From the NCBI GenBank assembly GCA_001464165.1, contig LNEX01000174.1:1-28445 (forward strand): 28,445 nucleotides of DNA. The letters are read 5' to 3'. The first letter of the stretch is position 1. Each line of letters opens with the position of its first letter. Below are positions 16,546 to 23,585 of this stretch, piece by piece. A model generated the notes under the pieces. It saw only the letters and a list, made by a program, of their open reading frames with translations. It was not told the origin of the DNA and searched no databases. Made by a program: the position numbers and the translations under genes. The DNA is from a bacterium Ga0077546. Its GTDB lineage: Bacteria > Cyanobacteriota > Vampirovibrionia > Obscuribacterales > Obscuribacteraceae.

Positions 16546-17958
16546 ATGGCCGAACTAGCGGTTAGAGTAAAATATCTTGATCATCAGCGTGACACAACGC
16601 TATCGCTGCTGCGCCTAACTTTTCCCGTCTGGGGCGTGGCCTGCCCGATTACAGCAGCAATTGCTATAGTCACTCAGTATTTTAGCTTTGTCGCCTCTCA
16701 ACATATTGACCCTGGTGCTTGTGCCATTGGCTTAGCTACACTGACGATCTTTGCCGTGGGCATGGTGTTGCTCAATTGGCTTAGTCATGAAGCTATTCAA
16801 ATCGACAAAGATGGAGTCAAATTACCATTCTCAATCTTCAGACACAATCAGCTACTACGCTGGAGTGAGATCAATAAAATCACTGTGGGTGGTGACAATC
16901 AGAAAGACTGGAAGAATAGACATGTGACATTTATGTCTACCAAAGGCGCCATACCACTCACTCTAACTCACATAGATTCGACGGATATGGAGAAACTGCT
17001 CATAGCCATAGAAATGTGGGGTAATACAGCAGAGATTGACCAGAGCGTGCACGAACTTAAGAACCAAGTAACCGGCAGCGAAATTCCCCAGCTGAGCTTC
17101 ACAGGCATGTGGGAAGAAGAACTAAGCAGACGGTTCTGTCCCACCTCTTTCGTGCCCCTAGATCCTGGTCGCATGATGCGCAATGGCACTCTCAAAGTAA
17201 TGCGTCACCTAGCACTTGGGGGCCTTTCGGCAGTATATCTCTGTCAACTTGAAGAGCGCAAATTAGTGGTATTGAAAGAGGCAGTAGTGTCTGATGACGC
17301 TATTGAAAGCGCCCAAGCCAAAGCTCGAGAAATGCTGGACCGCGAAGCAGCATTGCTTCTAAAAATCAATCATCCCAACATAGTCAAGGTATTAGATTAT
17401 TTTGTTGAGCAAGAGCGCAATTATCTCATGCTCGACTATGTCAACGGTCAAGACTTAAGGCAGCTAGTCAAACAAAACGGGCCACAGAGAGAAAGCACCG
17501 TGATTAACTGGGCACTACAGATGGTGAACATTCTTAAGTATTTGCACGAGCAAGATCCGCCGCTCATTCATCGTGATTTCACGCCAGACAATATTGTTCT
17601 CTGCGAAGACGGCTCGATTGTAGTCATTGACTTCGGTGCCGCTAATGAGTTCATCGGCAATGCCACAGGAACATTCGTTGGCAAGCATGCTTTTATTGCC
17701 CCCGAACAATTTCGAGGCAAAGCCAGTGTGCAAAGTGACATTTACGCTTTCGGTTGCACACTCTACTTTCTCCTAACTGGTGTCGAACCTGAGGCACTCA
17801 GCACTTCCAACCCCCAAGAGCAGAACGACCGCATCTCACCTGAGCTGAGCGAAATTGTGGTCAGTTGCACGCAGATGGAAAGCCGCGATCGCTATCAAAC
17901 CGCAGCCCAACTGGTGCCAGTGCTAAGACAAATGATGGCGTCTTTGCCGAGTAGTTAG
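16546..17958 (+). CDS. membrane-anchored Ser/Thr kinase with PH-like segment and HRDFTPDN loop
   Basis: In this 470-aa protein, two membrane helices (about 22-48 and 57-79) precede a PH-like segment (about 82-160: IQIDKDGVKLPF...LLRWSEINKITV). The kinase domain occupies about 215-465. Its glycine loop is degenerate (LALGGLSAVY), but K244, HRDFTPDN (342-349), DFG (362-364) and GKHAFIAPEQFRGK are present. It is shorter than the upstream paralogue, which has an extra pair of helices, and keeps a canonical DFG. The two probably arose by tandem duplication and may act on each other. The catalytic domain should face the cytoplasm. Start ATG 16546 has a modest GGTGAG upstream. It converges with the toxin gene, with 35 nt between. 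Confidence 0.9.
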   Translation: MAELAVRVKYLDHQRDTTLSLLRLTFPVWGVACPITAAIAIVTQYFSFVASQHIDPGACAIGLATLTIFAVGMVLLNWLSHEAIQIDKDGVKLPFSIFRHNQLLRWSEINKITVGGDNQKDWKNRHVTFMSTKGAIPLTLTHIDSTDMEKLLIAIEMWGNTAEIDQSVHELKNQVTGSEIPQLSFTGMWEEELSRRFCPTSFVPLDPGRMMRNGTLKVMRHLALGGLSAVYLCQLEERKLVVLKEAVVSDDAIESAQAKAREMLDREAALLLKINHPNIVKVLDYFVEQERNYLMLDYVNGQDLRQLVKQNGPQRESTVINWALQMVNILKYLHEQDPPLIHRDFTPDNIVLCEDGSIVVIDFGAANEFIGNATGTFVGKHAFIAPEQFRGKASVQSDIYAFGCTLYFLLTGVEPEALSTSNPQEQNDRISPELSEIVVSCTQMESRDRYQTAAQLVPVLRQMMASLPSS

Positions 17959-17993
17959 TATTCGCCGACCAGCAACTAATCATTTATCAAAGT

Positions 17994-18500
17994 CTACTTC
18001 TCTTTCAATGTCTTCTGTAGATCTTTCATCAAAATCCACATTCTTAGACCATCCACTGGCCAAGCAACAAAATCAAAAGAAGAGTAAAATTGCCTTGCAT
18101 TTTCATCAAGAGCATCTACAACAACAGCACGAAGGGGGACCGCCACAGCCAACAGAGCTGCTCGCTTAAGGGCATGAAGCAAAAGGCGCTCACCTAGTTG
18201 TTGCCCCCTAAATTTACTATCCCGAGCAAGCCTTGCCAGAAGAAAAATCGGTATGGAATGTCTAGCTAGCCCAGCCTTAACTCTTTGGGGCGTGCTTTCT
18301 GCGTGCTCAACAGAGACAACCGAAAACGAGTAATATCCAATCACTACACCCGCAGGCTCGCAAGTTACCATCGTTTTTGACTGCCCACTACTCTGGCTTT
18401 GGAGAGCATACTTCTTTAGCCAGTCGTTTAGTGATGTCTTGCCACAATCGAATTGGCTTAAGTCGTGCTGTTTCGTTAGCGGCTCTGGCCTGCTTACCAA
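17994..18500 (-). CDS. GNAT-family toxin (TacT-like acetyltransferase)
   Basis: The 168-aa protein has the pattern of type II toxins that acetylate aminoacyl-tRNA: an N-terminal FDCGKTSLNDWLKKYA, GYYSFS, then IFLLARLARDSKFRGQQLGERLL with the acetyl-CoA-binding RGQQLG, and a C-terminal VVDALDENARQFYSSFDF in which Y139 matches the catalytic Tyr of the family. Length is normal. It starts at TTG 18500, directly abutting the antitoxin stop codon, with GAGG 8 nt upstream, so translation is coupled. Together with the DUF1778 antitoxin it forms a complete module. Its target tRNA cannot be told from sequence. Confidence 0.92.
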   Translation of the reverse strand: MVSRPEPLTKQHDLSQFDCGKTSLNDWLKKYALQSQSSGQSKTMVTCEPAGVVIGYYSFSVVSVEHAESTPQRVKAGLARHSIPIFLLARLARDSKFRGQQLGERLLLHALKRAALLAVAVPLRAVVVDALDENARQFYSSFDFVAWPVDGLRMWILMKDLQKTLKEK

Positions 18501-18857
18501 CTACTCTGCCTCATCCCAAGGCTCAGGCTTAGCGAGCTTTTCCTTGAGACTGGGCAGAACCTTACCTGGTGCCGAAAATATCTGTTCAACAAGAGCCCAC
18601 TGCTCAGAAGTCAGAACAAACCGCTGTTGCTCGCAGACAATACTTTCGGCAGCGGCCAGTGCATTCTCACGAATAAAGCTGGTTGCAGTGCTTTTCTTAA
18701 GAGCAGAAGCTTGCCGGATAAGGTCTTGCTCAGCCTCTGTCCAGCGAATGTCGAACTTCTTACTCCGACCTTCCTTCCGACCTTCCTTCTGCATGGGCTC
18801 TTTAAGATCAACTTGTCGCTTGTCGACAGGCATTCCTTTCACCGTCACTAACTCCAT
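18501..18857 (-). CDS. DUF1778 (TacA-like) antitoxin
   Basis: This 118-aa antitoxin is encoded directly upstream of the toxin. The core (about 34-100) fits DUF1778: a short beta strand FDIRWTEAEQDLIRQASALKKSTATSFIRENALAAAE for ribbon-helix-helix DNA binding, then an extended C-terminal toxin-neutralising part (FVLTSEQWALVEQIFSAPGKV). Compared with the usual roughly 90 residues it carries an extra basic N-terminal stretch of about 30, including the repeat KEGRKEGR. From ATG 18857 the predicted transcription start leaves almost no leader; later in-frame ATGs (18833, 18794) would remove part of the extension. It likely represses its own promoter through the palindrome at 18873-18884. Confidence 0.88.
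   Translation of the reverse strand: MELVTVKGMPVDKRQVDLKEPMQKEGRKEGRSKKFDIRWTEAEQDLIRQASALKKSTATSFIRENALAAAESIVCEQQRFVLTSEQWALVEQIFSAPGKVLPSLKEKLAKPEPWDEAE
18765..18788 (-). repeat. 12-bp tandem duplication in the antitoxin gene
   Basis: Two perfect adjacent copies of CCGACCTTCCTT (+ strand) lie at 18765-18776 and 18777-18788. On the coding strand they give KEGRKEGR in the basic N-terminal extension of the antitoxin. Being 12 bp, gain or loss of a unit keeps the frame. Confidence 0.8.
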
Positions 18858-18865
18858 ATGTCCCT

Positions 18866-18894
18866 AATATAACATGACGTCATGACATTGTCCA
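18866..18894 (-). promoter_or_regulatory. toxin-antitoxin promoter with embedded palindromic operator
   Basis: Read on -, TGGACA (18889-18894) and TATATT (18866-18871) each match five of six consensus bases, with an exact 17-nt spacer. The spacer contains the perfect 12-bp palindrome CATGACGTCATG (18873-18884), where a ribbon-helix-helix antitoxin could bind and block polymerase. The -10 element lies only 8 nt before the antitoxin ATG, so the transcript would be leaderless or nearly so. Sequence features are direct; repression is inferred from how such modules work. Confidence 0.65.
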
Positions 18895-18955
18895 TACAGA
18901 ATATACCGAGAACTTCCAGGCGTAAGCTTGTTCAGCCTAGCCTGCGAAAAGCTTC

Positions 18956-19450
18956 TCACCTCAACTCTTTCGCCTCAATCTCTAACTGCGCAGCTCGACC
19001 ACTGGCAACAGGCAACCAGAAAATACATGAGGCCACAATAAAGGGAATCAGAATACCCAAAACAGTGCCAAGCCCTATACCAAGAAAATGCAAAAGTACA
19101 GGCACGCCCGTAAAATTTAGTGCCAGCGCAGCAAGGATATAAAACGGCTGCCACAGTGTATTGATGTCTAAAGATTCACTCTGACAACAGCTTGAACATT
19201 CCTGCGTCAAAATTTTCACTGACAATGAGAAGAAACCAGGAAGCTGCAATACCGCAATTGCCAGCATTGCCGCCAGCGCAAACTGCAGAACCTGAGATGT
19301 GGTTACCATAGATAGCAGTCTGGCGCAGGTGGCGAGGAGGCCAATACCCAGACAAACCTGAGCGCAGAACTTATAGCTCGCTACCGCATGCACCGTTTGG
19401 TAGTGATGCACGCGAAACAATGTTGAGTCTAATTCGATTTCTATGGGCAA
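18956..19450 (-). CDS. hypothetical membrane protein, 164 aa
   Basis: I do not recognise this protein. It has about four hydrophobic segments: near 28-48, 53-77, 97-118 and 120-146. The loop between the second and third holds a Cys cluster, QECSSCCQS, which might bind a metal or form a disulfide. The N-terminus (MPIEIELDSTLFRVHHYQ) is polar and the C-terminus short and charged. No signal peptide is needed. It is divergent from the nucleotidyltransferase-like gene at 19620 and lies upstream of, and parallel to, the toxin-antitoxin pair, which has its own promoter. Confidence 0.65.
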   Translation of the reverse strand: MPIEIELDSTLFRVHHYQTVHAVASYKFCAQVCLGIGLLATCARLLSMVTTSQVLQFALAAMLAIAVLQLPGFFSLSVKILTQECSSCCQSESLDINTLWQPFYILAALALNFTGVPVLLHFLGIGLGTVLGILIPFIVASCIFWLPVASGRAAQLEIEAKELR

Positions 19451-19590
19451 TTTGATAATCAGCGCTGCTAGAGGCTACCCTACTCAATCACTATCGTATC
19501 AGTTTGGCTTCTGCCGAAAGTTTCGCTCATGCAGACAGCCTGTCAAAATATCAGCGTATTTACCCCATTTAAGTAGAAATTTTAGCCATA

Positions 19591-19612
19591 TATATTCTCT
19601 TTATTGAAAGGG
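19591..19612 (+). promoter_or_regulatory. possible -10 element and ribosome-binding site for the gene at 19620
   Basis: TATATT (19591-19596) could be a -10 box, but the sequence at -35 (TTTAAG) matches poorly. AAAGGGA (19606-19612) is a good ribosome-binding site for ATG 19620. Nothing else is seen in the 169-nt gap 19451-19619. Confidence 0.35.
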
Positions 19613-19619
19613 AAATCAC

Positions 19620-20378
19620 ATGGCTAACTGGGCTCCGATTATTGAGAATCTTGCTGTTGCCGCTAAACCAGCCTATCGAGAGATGGCTGAAGCGGCAGTC
19701 AAACTTAGCACAGAAGCCATGGCTGAAGCCACAGTAGCAGCCAAGACTGTGGCACCTAGCCTGACGAGAGCAACCAGCTCAATGGCTCGAACCGGTGGAC
19801 CAGTAGACATGGGTGGCCCAGTAGGCACGGGCATCGCCAACCGCTTCGGCGGCGGCCCAGTTGAATTCAGCCAACGAACCCAAATTGCTGGCATCAGAGA
19901 AAAACCAGCAGTCGATTTGGTGCTGCCAGGCAAAGATGGCATTCCAAACTTTATGGCCAACGGCTTCTTACCGCCGGGTATCTACAGAACACCCTACGAA
20001 GATTTCGCCCGCCACTTTGGCTCTAATGAGCACCGCATACAGATGCTCAATAAAGTCGAGCCAATGTTGCGCCGACTAGCCGATCAAGGTCAAGAGAGAG
20101 CCTACCTTGCTGGCAGTTTTGTCACCCACAAACCATTTCCTAAAGATATCGACATGCTCGTTCACACGAGCAGCACAACCAGTTCTTCACTACTGCACAC
20201 ACTGAACGACCTTAGGGGCATCAAGTTCGGAGAAACAATGACTGCAGCAAAGCGGCAGTTTAACGTCGATCTGATGCAGGGCAAAGCAACAGAAGGAATT
20301 GACTGTAAACATCTCAAACTATTCAGAGCCAGTAGAACGGGTGAAGAAATTGGCATAATCGACCTGAAGTTGCGCTAA
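19620..20378 (+). CDS. DUF6932-like nucleotidyltransferase-fold protein
   Basis: In this 252-aa protein, residues 108-252 follow the DUF6932 pattern as I know it: IPNFMANGFLPPGIYRTPYEDF, then a FGSNEHRIQMLNKVEPMLRRL helix, then GSFVTHKPFPKDIDML and a C-terminal GIIDLKLR. The GS (165-166) and DxD (D176, D178) are the metal and NTP site of the nucleotidyltransferase fold, and D217 (FNVDLM) is a candidate third acid. The first 100 residues are unlike the family: an Ala-rich helical stretch and a Gly/Pro-rich linker (GGPVDMGGPVGTG). Members of this fold include toxins and RNA-modifying enzymes, but the substrate here is unknown. It has a clear ribosome-binding site. The neighbouring gene at 20477 may be linked. 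Confidence 0.7.
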   Translation: MANWAPIIENLAVAAKPAYREMAEAAVKLSTEAMAEATVAAKTVAPSLTRATSSMARTGGPVDMGGPVGTGIANRFGGGPVEFSQRTQIAGIREKPAVDLVLPGKDGIPNFMANGFLPPGIYRTPYEDFARHFGSNEHRIQMLNKVEPMLRRLADQGQERAYLAGSFVTHKPFPKDIDMLVHTSSTTSSSLLHTLNDLRGIKFGETMTAAKRQFNVDLMQGKATEGIDCKHLKLFRASRTGEEIGIIDLKLR

Positions 20379-20476
20379 TTGGCATACCTTCTTCCTATTA
20401 TGCAATTCGTATTCTCAACATTGACGGCCTAGCGCAAGCACACTACAGTACTTTCAGGTTAGGAGAATAGTGCCTG

Positions 20477-21565
20477 ATGGGCGATCAAGCAGACAAAAGC
20501 CAAGAACAACAGCCAGGAAGCAAACCTGCCGTAGATTTTGGCGCAATTTTTGGCAGAAACAACAACCCCGGTGACGCTGGATTATCGCCGCCAGCAGCTG
20601 GAACTGCAGCTAGCGACCAATTGCACGTTCCCACCCGAGACACAACAACAAAACCGGCTGACCAGATAGCCCAGGTCAGAGACACGCCAGCCGCTCCACT
20701 TGATGTAAGAATCGAAAACCGCGCCCTAATTCTCTCAATTAACGATAAAGATTTTGACGCCAAACTAAGCGGCGCCGCTAAGACCTGGCCCAAAGACTTC
20801 GACAAGCTTAAACTGACCGACATTCCACCTGGTGTAAAAGTCAACTACTGGCAAGACCCACAAGGTTTATTTATCTGGTTTGAAGGCGGTCAAGACCGAG
20901 GCAAGAAGCATTACATACCGGGCAACCTAACAACCTTAGAGCTTCCCACTCAGTCTAAAACGATTGAATCAATTCGCATTGACGTCAACCGCAACTACGC
21001 CCAAGCGACTTTCGCTAATTTGCAAAGCTTCGACGGCAAATTCAATCCGGCTAGAGATGGCGGCTTTAACTCAATCAATTATTTCAACCGCATAGCCGGA
21101 ATAGCAGATGATGCCCTGCTGAAGCAAGAACAAGTATTGCGCGATGCGGCCAGAACCTCAGACAATCCATATTACAAACTTTATCTGGCCTATGTGCTCA
21201 CTGCTGCTGCCGTTAAACAAGTTAGGAACGATTTTCTGAAAACAGGCACAGCTGACCTCAACAATCCCACCACACTGAGAAAGCTCGACGAAGCTATCTC
21301 ACTACTCGATGCGGCTTATCGTGATTCAGATGGCAAACTAAGAGAAGTCAATCACTTCCCCAGACCCAATGTTTATTCGCCCTTGATGCCTGGTGTGCCT
21401 TACTGGAGTTCCAATCGCTACCCCAACGACTTCTATGGCTTCTATGCTGGAGTCTACGATCAGTCGATGGCTAGACAAGCATCGCTCAAGATGATTCGCG
21501 ATCACATTAAGTTAGGCAGTTTCCCTAAATTCGAATTACCGCCAAATCTGCCGCCCAGATTCTGA
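20477..21565 (+). CDS. hypothetical protein, 362 aa, disordered N-terminus
   Basis: I do not recognise this protein. Residues 1-75 are Gln/Pro/Ala/Asp-rich and probably disordered. Residues about 75-170 form a beta-rich segment (VRIENRALILSINDKDF, VKVNYWQDPQGLFIWFEGG). The rest is helical and then Tyr/Pro/Asn-rich toward a proline-rich end, FELPPNLPPRF. There is no signal peptide or membrane segment. AGGAG lies 11 nt before ATG 20477, a little far; CTG 20474 is in frame and closer. A KPAVD motif occurs near the disordered region here and also in the preceding protein (residues 95-99), which may be chance. The stop codon falls inside a 15-bp tandem repeat. Confidence 0.7.
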   Translation: MGDQADKSQEQQPGSKPAVDFGAIFGRNNNPGDAGLSPPAAGTAASDQLHVPTRDTTTKPADQIAQVRDTPAAPLDVRIENRALILSINDKDFDAKLSGAAKTWPKDFDKLKLTDIPPGVKVNYWQDPQGLFIWFEGGQDRGKKHYIPGNLTTLELPTQSKTIESIRIDVNRNYAQATFANLQSFDGKFNPARDGGFNSINYFNRIAGIADDALLKQEQVLRDAARTSDNPYYKLYLAYVLTAAAVKQVRNDFLKTGTADLNNPTTLRKLDEAISLLDAAYRDSDGKLREVNHFPRPNVYSPLMPGVPYWSSNRYPNDFYGFYAGVYDQSMARQASLKMIRDHIKLGSFPKFELPPNLPPRF

Positions 21566-21596
21566 AGTATAAAGACCTGAAGTATAAAGACCTGAA
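21562..21596 (+). repeat. 15-bp tandem repeat across a stop codon
   Basis: The unit CTGAAGTATAAAGAC occurs twice in direct succession (21562-21576, 21577-21591) with a partial third copy CTGAA (21592-21596). The TGA stop of the upstream gene lies in the first unit. It probably arose by local slippage. Confidence 0.85.
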
Positions 21597-21611
21597 ATAG
21601 CGAACACTTAA

Positions 21612-21642
21612 CTAGAAAGTTCTAGAATAGAGCCTTCTAGAA
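21612..21642 (+). promoter_or_regulatory. cluster of TTCTAGAA palindromes upstream of dxr
   Basis: CTAGAA (21612-21617), AG, TTCTAGAA (21620-21627), a 7-nt spacer and a second TTCTAGAA (21635-21642) make three linked inverted repeats just before dxr. The two perfect 8-bp palindromes are 15 bp apart centre to centre, about one and a half helical turns. TAGAAT within each palindrome could also serve as a -10 box. This looks like a binding site for a dimeric regulator; which one is unknown. Confidence 0.45.
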
Positions 21643-21669
21643 TAATCATTTGGCAAGCGGACGTGAAAA

Positions 21670-22818
21670 GTGAAGTTTCTCAGCATAATTGGATCAACTG
21701 GCTCTATCGGCAAGCAGACCCTAGACATCGTCCGGGCTCATCCAGAGCAACTTAGAGTGTCGGCCTTGGCAGCTGGCGAAAAGAATCTGCAAGATTTCAA
21801 GGAGCAGATTTCAGTGCTCAAACTAAAAGAAATACTCAGCGCCACAGAGCTAAAAGGCATTGAGTGCATGTCAGGAGAAGAAGGCCTGGTGGCCGTGGCA
21901 GAGCATCCGCAATCAACCGTTTTAGTTACTGCAGTGGTGGGTTTTCTTGGAGTGAAGCCCACTCTAGCAGCCATAGCGAAAGGTAAGATAATTGCCTTAG
22001 CCAACAAAGAAACAATGGTGGCAGCAGGTCACCTAGTAATTAGTTCAGCGAAAGAGCACAATGCTCAAATTGTGCCGGTAGACAGCGAACATTCAGCTAT
22101 CTTCCAATCTCTCTGGGCCTCAATTTTAAGAGGACGAGTTGAAGAAGAAGTTGAAAAATTACTTCTTACAGGCTCCGGTGGACCATTCAGAACTTGGTCA
22201 ACTGAAGCACTGAAGAATGCCACCATATCTGATGCACTAAATCATCCAAACTGGTCGATGGGCGCAAAAATTACAATCGACTCAGCTACTTTAATGAACA
22301 AAGGCTTAGAAATCATTGAAGCGCGCTGGCTCTTTGACCTTCCTGCCAGCAAAATAGAGGTAGTGATTCACCCCCAGTCGATTTTGCACTCGGCGGTTGA
22401 ATTTGTAGACGGCTCAATCGTCGGCCAGATGGGCCTTCCAGACATGCGTCTGCCAATTCACTATGCTCTCTTCTACCCCGAGCGCGTTGCCTCAAGCCGT
22501 GTACCTAAACTAAGTCTTAGCGAATTAAAAGACCTTACTTTTGAGAAACCGGACCCTGTGCGTTTTCGCTGTCTCGGCTTAGCGCAAGAGGCCGCAGCTG
22601 GCGACGATACCCGGGCTTGTGTGCTAAATGCCGCCAACGAAATAGCCGTAGATTCGTTCCTCAAAGGCGATATTAAGTTTCTCCAAATCGCTGAAACCCT
22701 CGAAAGAGTACTCGATGAACATAAGCCAATAAAATCGCCGCCTCTGGAGGATATACTAGAGTGCGATAAATGGGCTCGAGCACAAGCCCGCTCAATTATG
22801 GCTAACAACAAAGTATGA
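21670..22818 (+). CDS. dxr: 1-deoxy-D-xylulose 5-phosphate reductoisomerase
   Basis: Dxr converts DXP to 2-C-methyl-D-erythritol 4-phosphate with NADPH, the first committed step of MEP isoprenoid synthesis. The 382-aa protein is of normal length. It has the NADPH motif GSTGSIGKQTLD (8-19), ANKETMVAAG (111-120), the metal ligands in PVDSEHSAIFQSL (D138, E140), LTGSGGPFR (166-174), the active-site loop HPNWSMG and TIDSATLMNKGLEIIEA (202-218). It starts at GTG 21670; an in-frame TGA lies two codons upstream, so no earlier start is possible. The ribosome-binding site is weak. The palindromes at 21612-21642 may regulate it. The assignment is secure. Confidence 0.97.
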   Translation: MKFLSIIGSTGSIGKQTLDIVRAHPEQLRVSALAAGEKNLQDFKEQISVLKLKEILSATELKGIECMSGEEGLVAVAEHPQSTVLVTAVVGFLGVKPTLAAIAKGKIIALANKETMVAAGHLVISSAKEHNAQIVPVDSEHSAIFQSLWASILRGRVEEEVEKLLLTGSGGPFRTWSTEALKNATISDALNHPNWSMGAKITIDSATLMNKGLEIIEARWLFDLPASKIEVVIHPQSILHSAVEFVDGSIVGQMGLPDMRLPIHYALFYPERVASSRVPKLSLSELKDLTFEKPDPVRFRCLGLAQEAAAGDDTRACVLNAANEIAVDSFLKGDIKFLQIAETLERVLDEHKPIKSPPLEDILECDKWARAQARSIMANNKV

Positions 22819-22864
22819 AAATAAGATTCGACTGTGCAGTCAATCGCCACTGGAGGGAAATTTG

Positions 22865-23503
22865 ATGATCGCCTTGGGCAACAAAGTACAGGTAGTAGAC
22901 CATCCGGTAGTACAGCATTTGCTCACCAAGCTACGCGACTATCAAACTCAATCTCCCGATTTTCGCCGCTATTCAATTACACTGAGCCAATATTTGATCT
23001 ATGAAGCTTCTAGACAAATGATTGTCAGAGAGCTTGCTGTTGAAACCCCAGTTGGTCAAGCTAAAGGCTCGGCTCTAACCGATTATGTCATCCTCGCACC
23101 AGTACTGAGAGCTTGCTTGGTTATGGCAGAAGCCGCACAAAAAATGTTGCCGGCAGCCCGCATTTATCACGTCGGTTTGAAACGCGACGAAACAACTCTC
23201 GAAGCAATTTCGTATTACGCCAAATTGCCAGATTCTCTGCCACCAGACAGCCGCATTATCGTGCTTGACCCAATGCTCGCCACTGGCGGCTCGGCAGCTT
23301 CTGCCATCGAACTGTTTGCCAAGCTCAATGTTGGCGAAATTCAATTGGTTTCATTCGTGGCTGCCCCTGAAGGTATCAAGAGAGTGCACTCGCAATTCCC
23401 CAATGTGCACATCACCACAGCTTCTGTTGATAGCAACTTGAACGAGCGAGGCTATATTGTTCCTGGCCTTGGCGATGCTGGCGATAGAATTTTCGGCACA
23501 TAA
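22865..23503 (+). CDS. upp: uracil phosphoribosyltransferase
   Basis: Upp salvages uracil by joining it to PRPP to give UMP. The protein is 212 aa, as usual. Family segments are VQVVDHPVVQHLLTKLRD at the N-terminus, LAPVLRACLVMAEAA, YHVGLKRDE, the PRPP loop IIVLDPMLATGGSAASAI and the uracil-binding end RGYIVPGLGDAGDRIFGT. I start it at ATG 22865, with GGAGG 8 nt upstream, rather than at the in-frame TTG one codon earlier. It lies 46 nt after dxr and upstream of an NCS1-type permease, which fits nucleobase uptake followed by salvage. The assignment is secure. Confidence 0.97.
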   Translation: MIALGNKVQVVDHPVVQHLLTKLRDYQTQSPDFRRYSITLSQYLIYEASRQMIVRELAVETPVGQAKGSALTDYVILAPVLRACLVMAEAAQKMLPAARIYHVGLKRDETTLEAISYYAKLPDSLPPDSRIIVLDPMLATGGSAASAIELFAKLNVGEIQLVSFVAAPEGIKRVHSQFPNVHITTASVDSNLNERGYIVPGLGDAGDRIFGT

Positions 23504-23513
23504 TCAACGCTCT

Positions 23514-23533
23514 AAATGGTAATCACACCATTT
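23514..23533 (+). terminator. weak hairpin after upp
   Basis: AAATGGT (23514-23520) pairs with ACCATTT (23527-23533) around a 6-nt loop, followed by GTTTC. It sits 10 nt after the upp stop. The stem is AT-rich and the T-tract interrupted, so termination would be partial at best; it could also be an operator for the permease gene. Confidence 0.35.
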
Positions 23534-23585
23534 GTTTCACTTGAGAAGCCCCTTATAGTATTGACTACAGCAAAGGTAGTTAGCT

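Noticed and set aside
17994..18857. Toxin-antitoxin pair as a sign of a mobile element
   Set aside because: No integrase, transposase, terminal repeats or attachment-like duplications were seen around it, so I report only the module itself.
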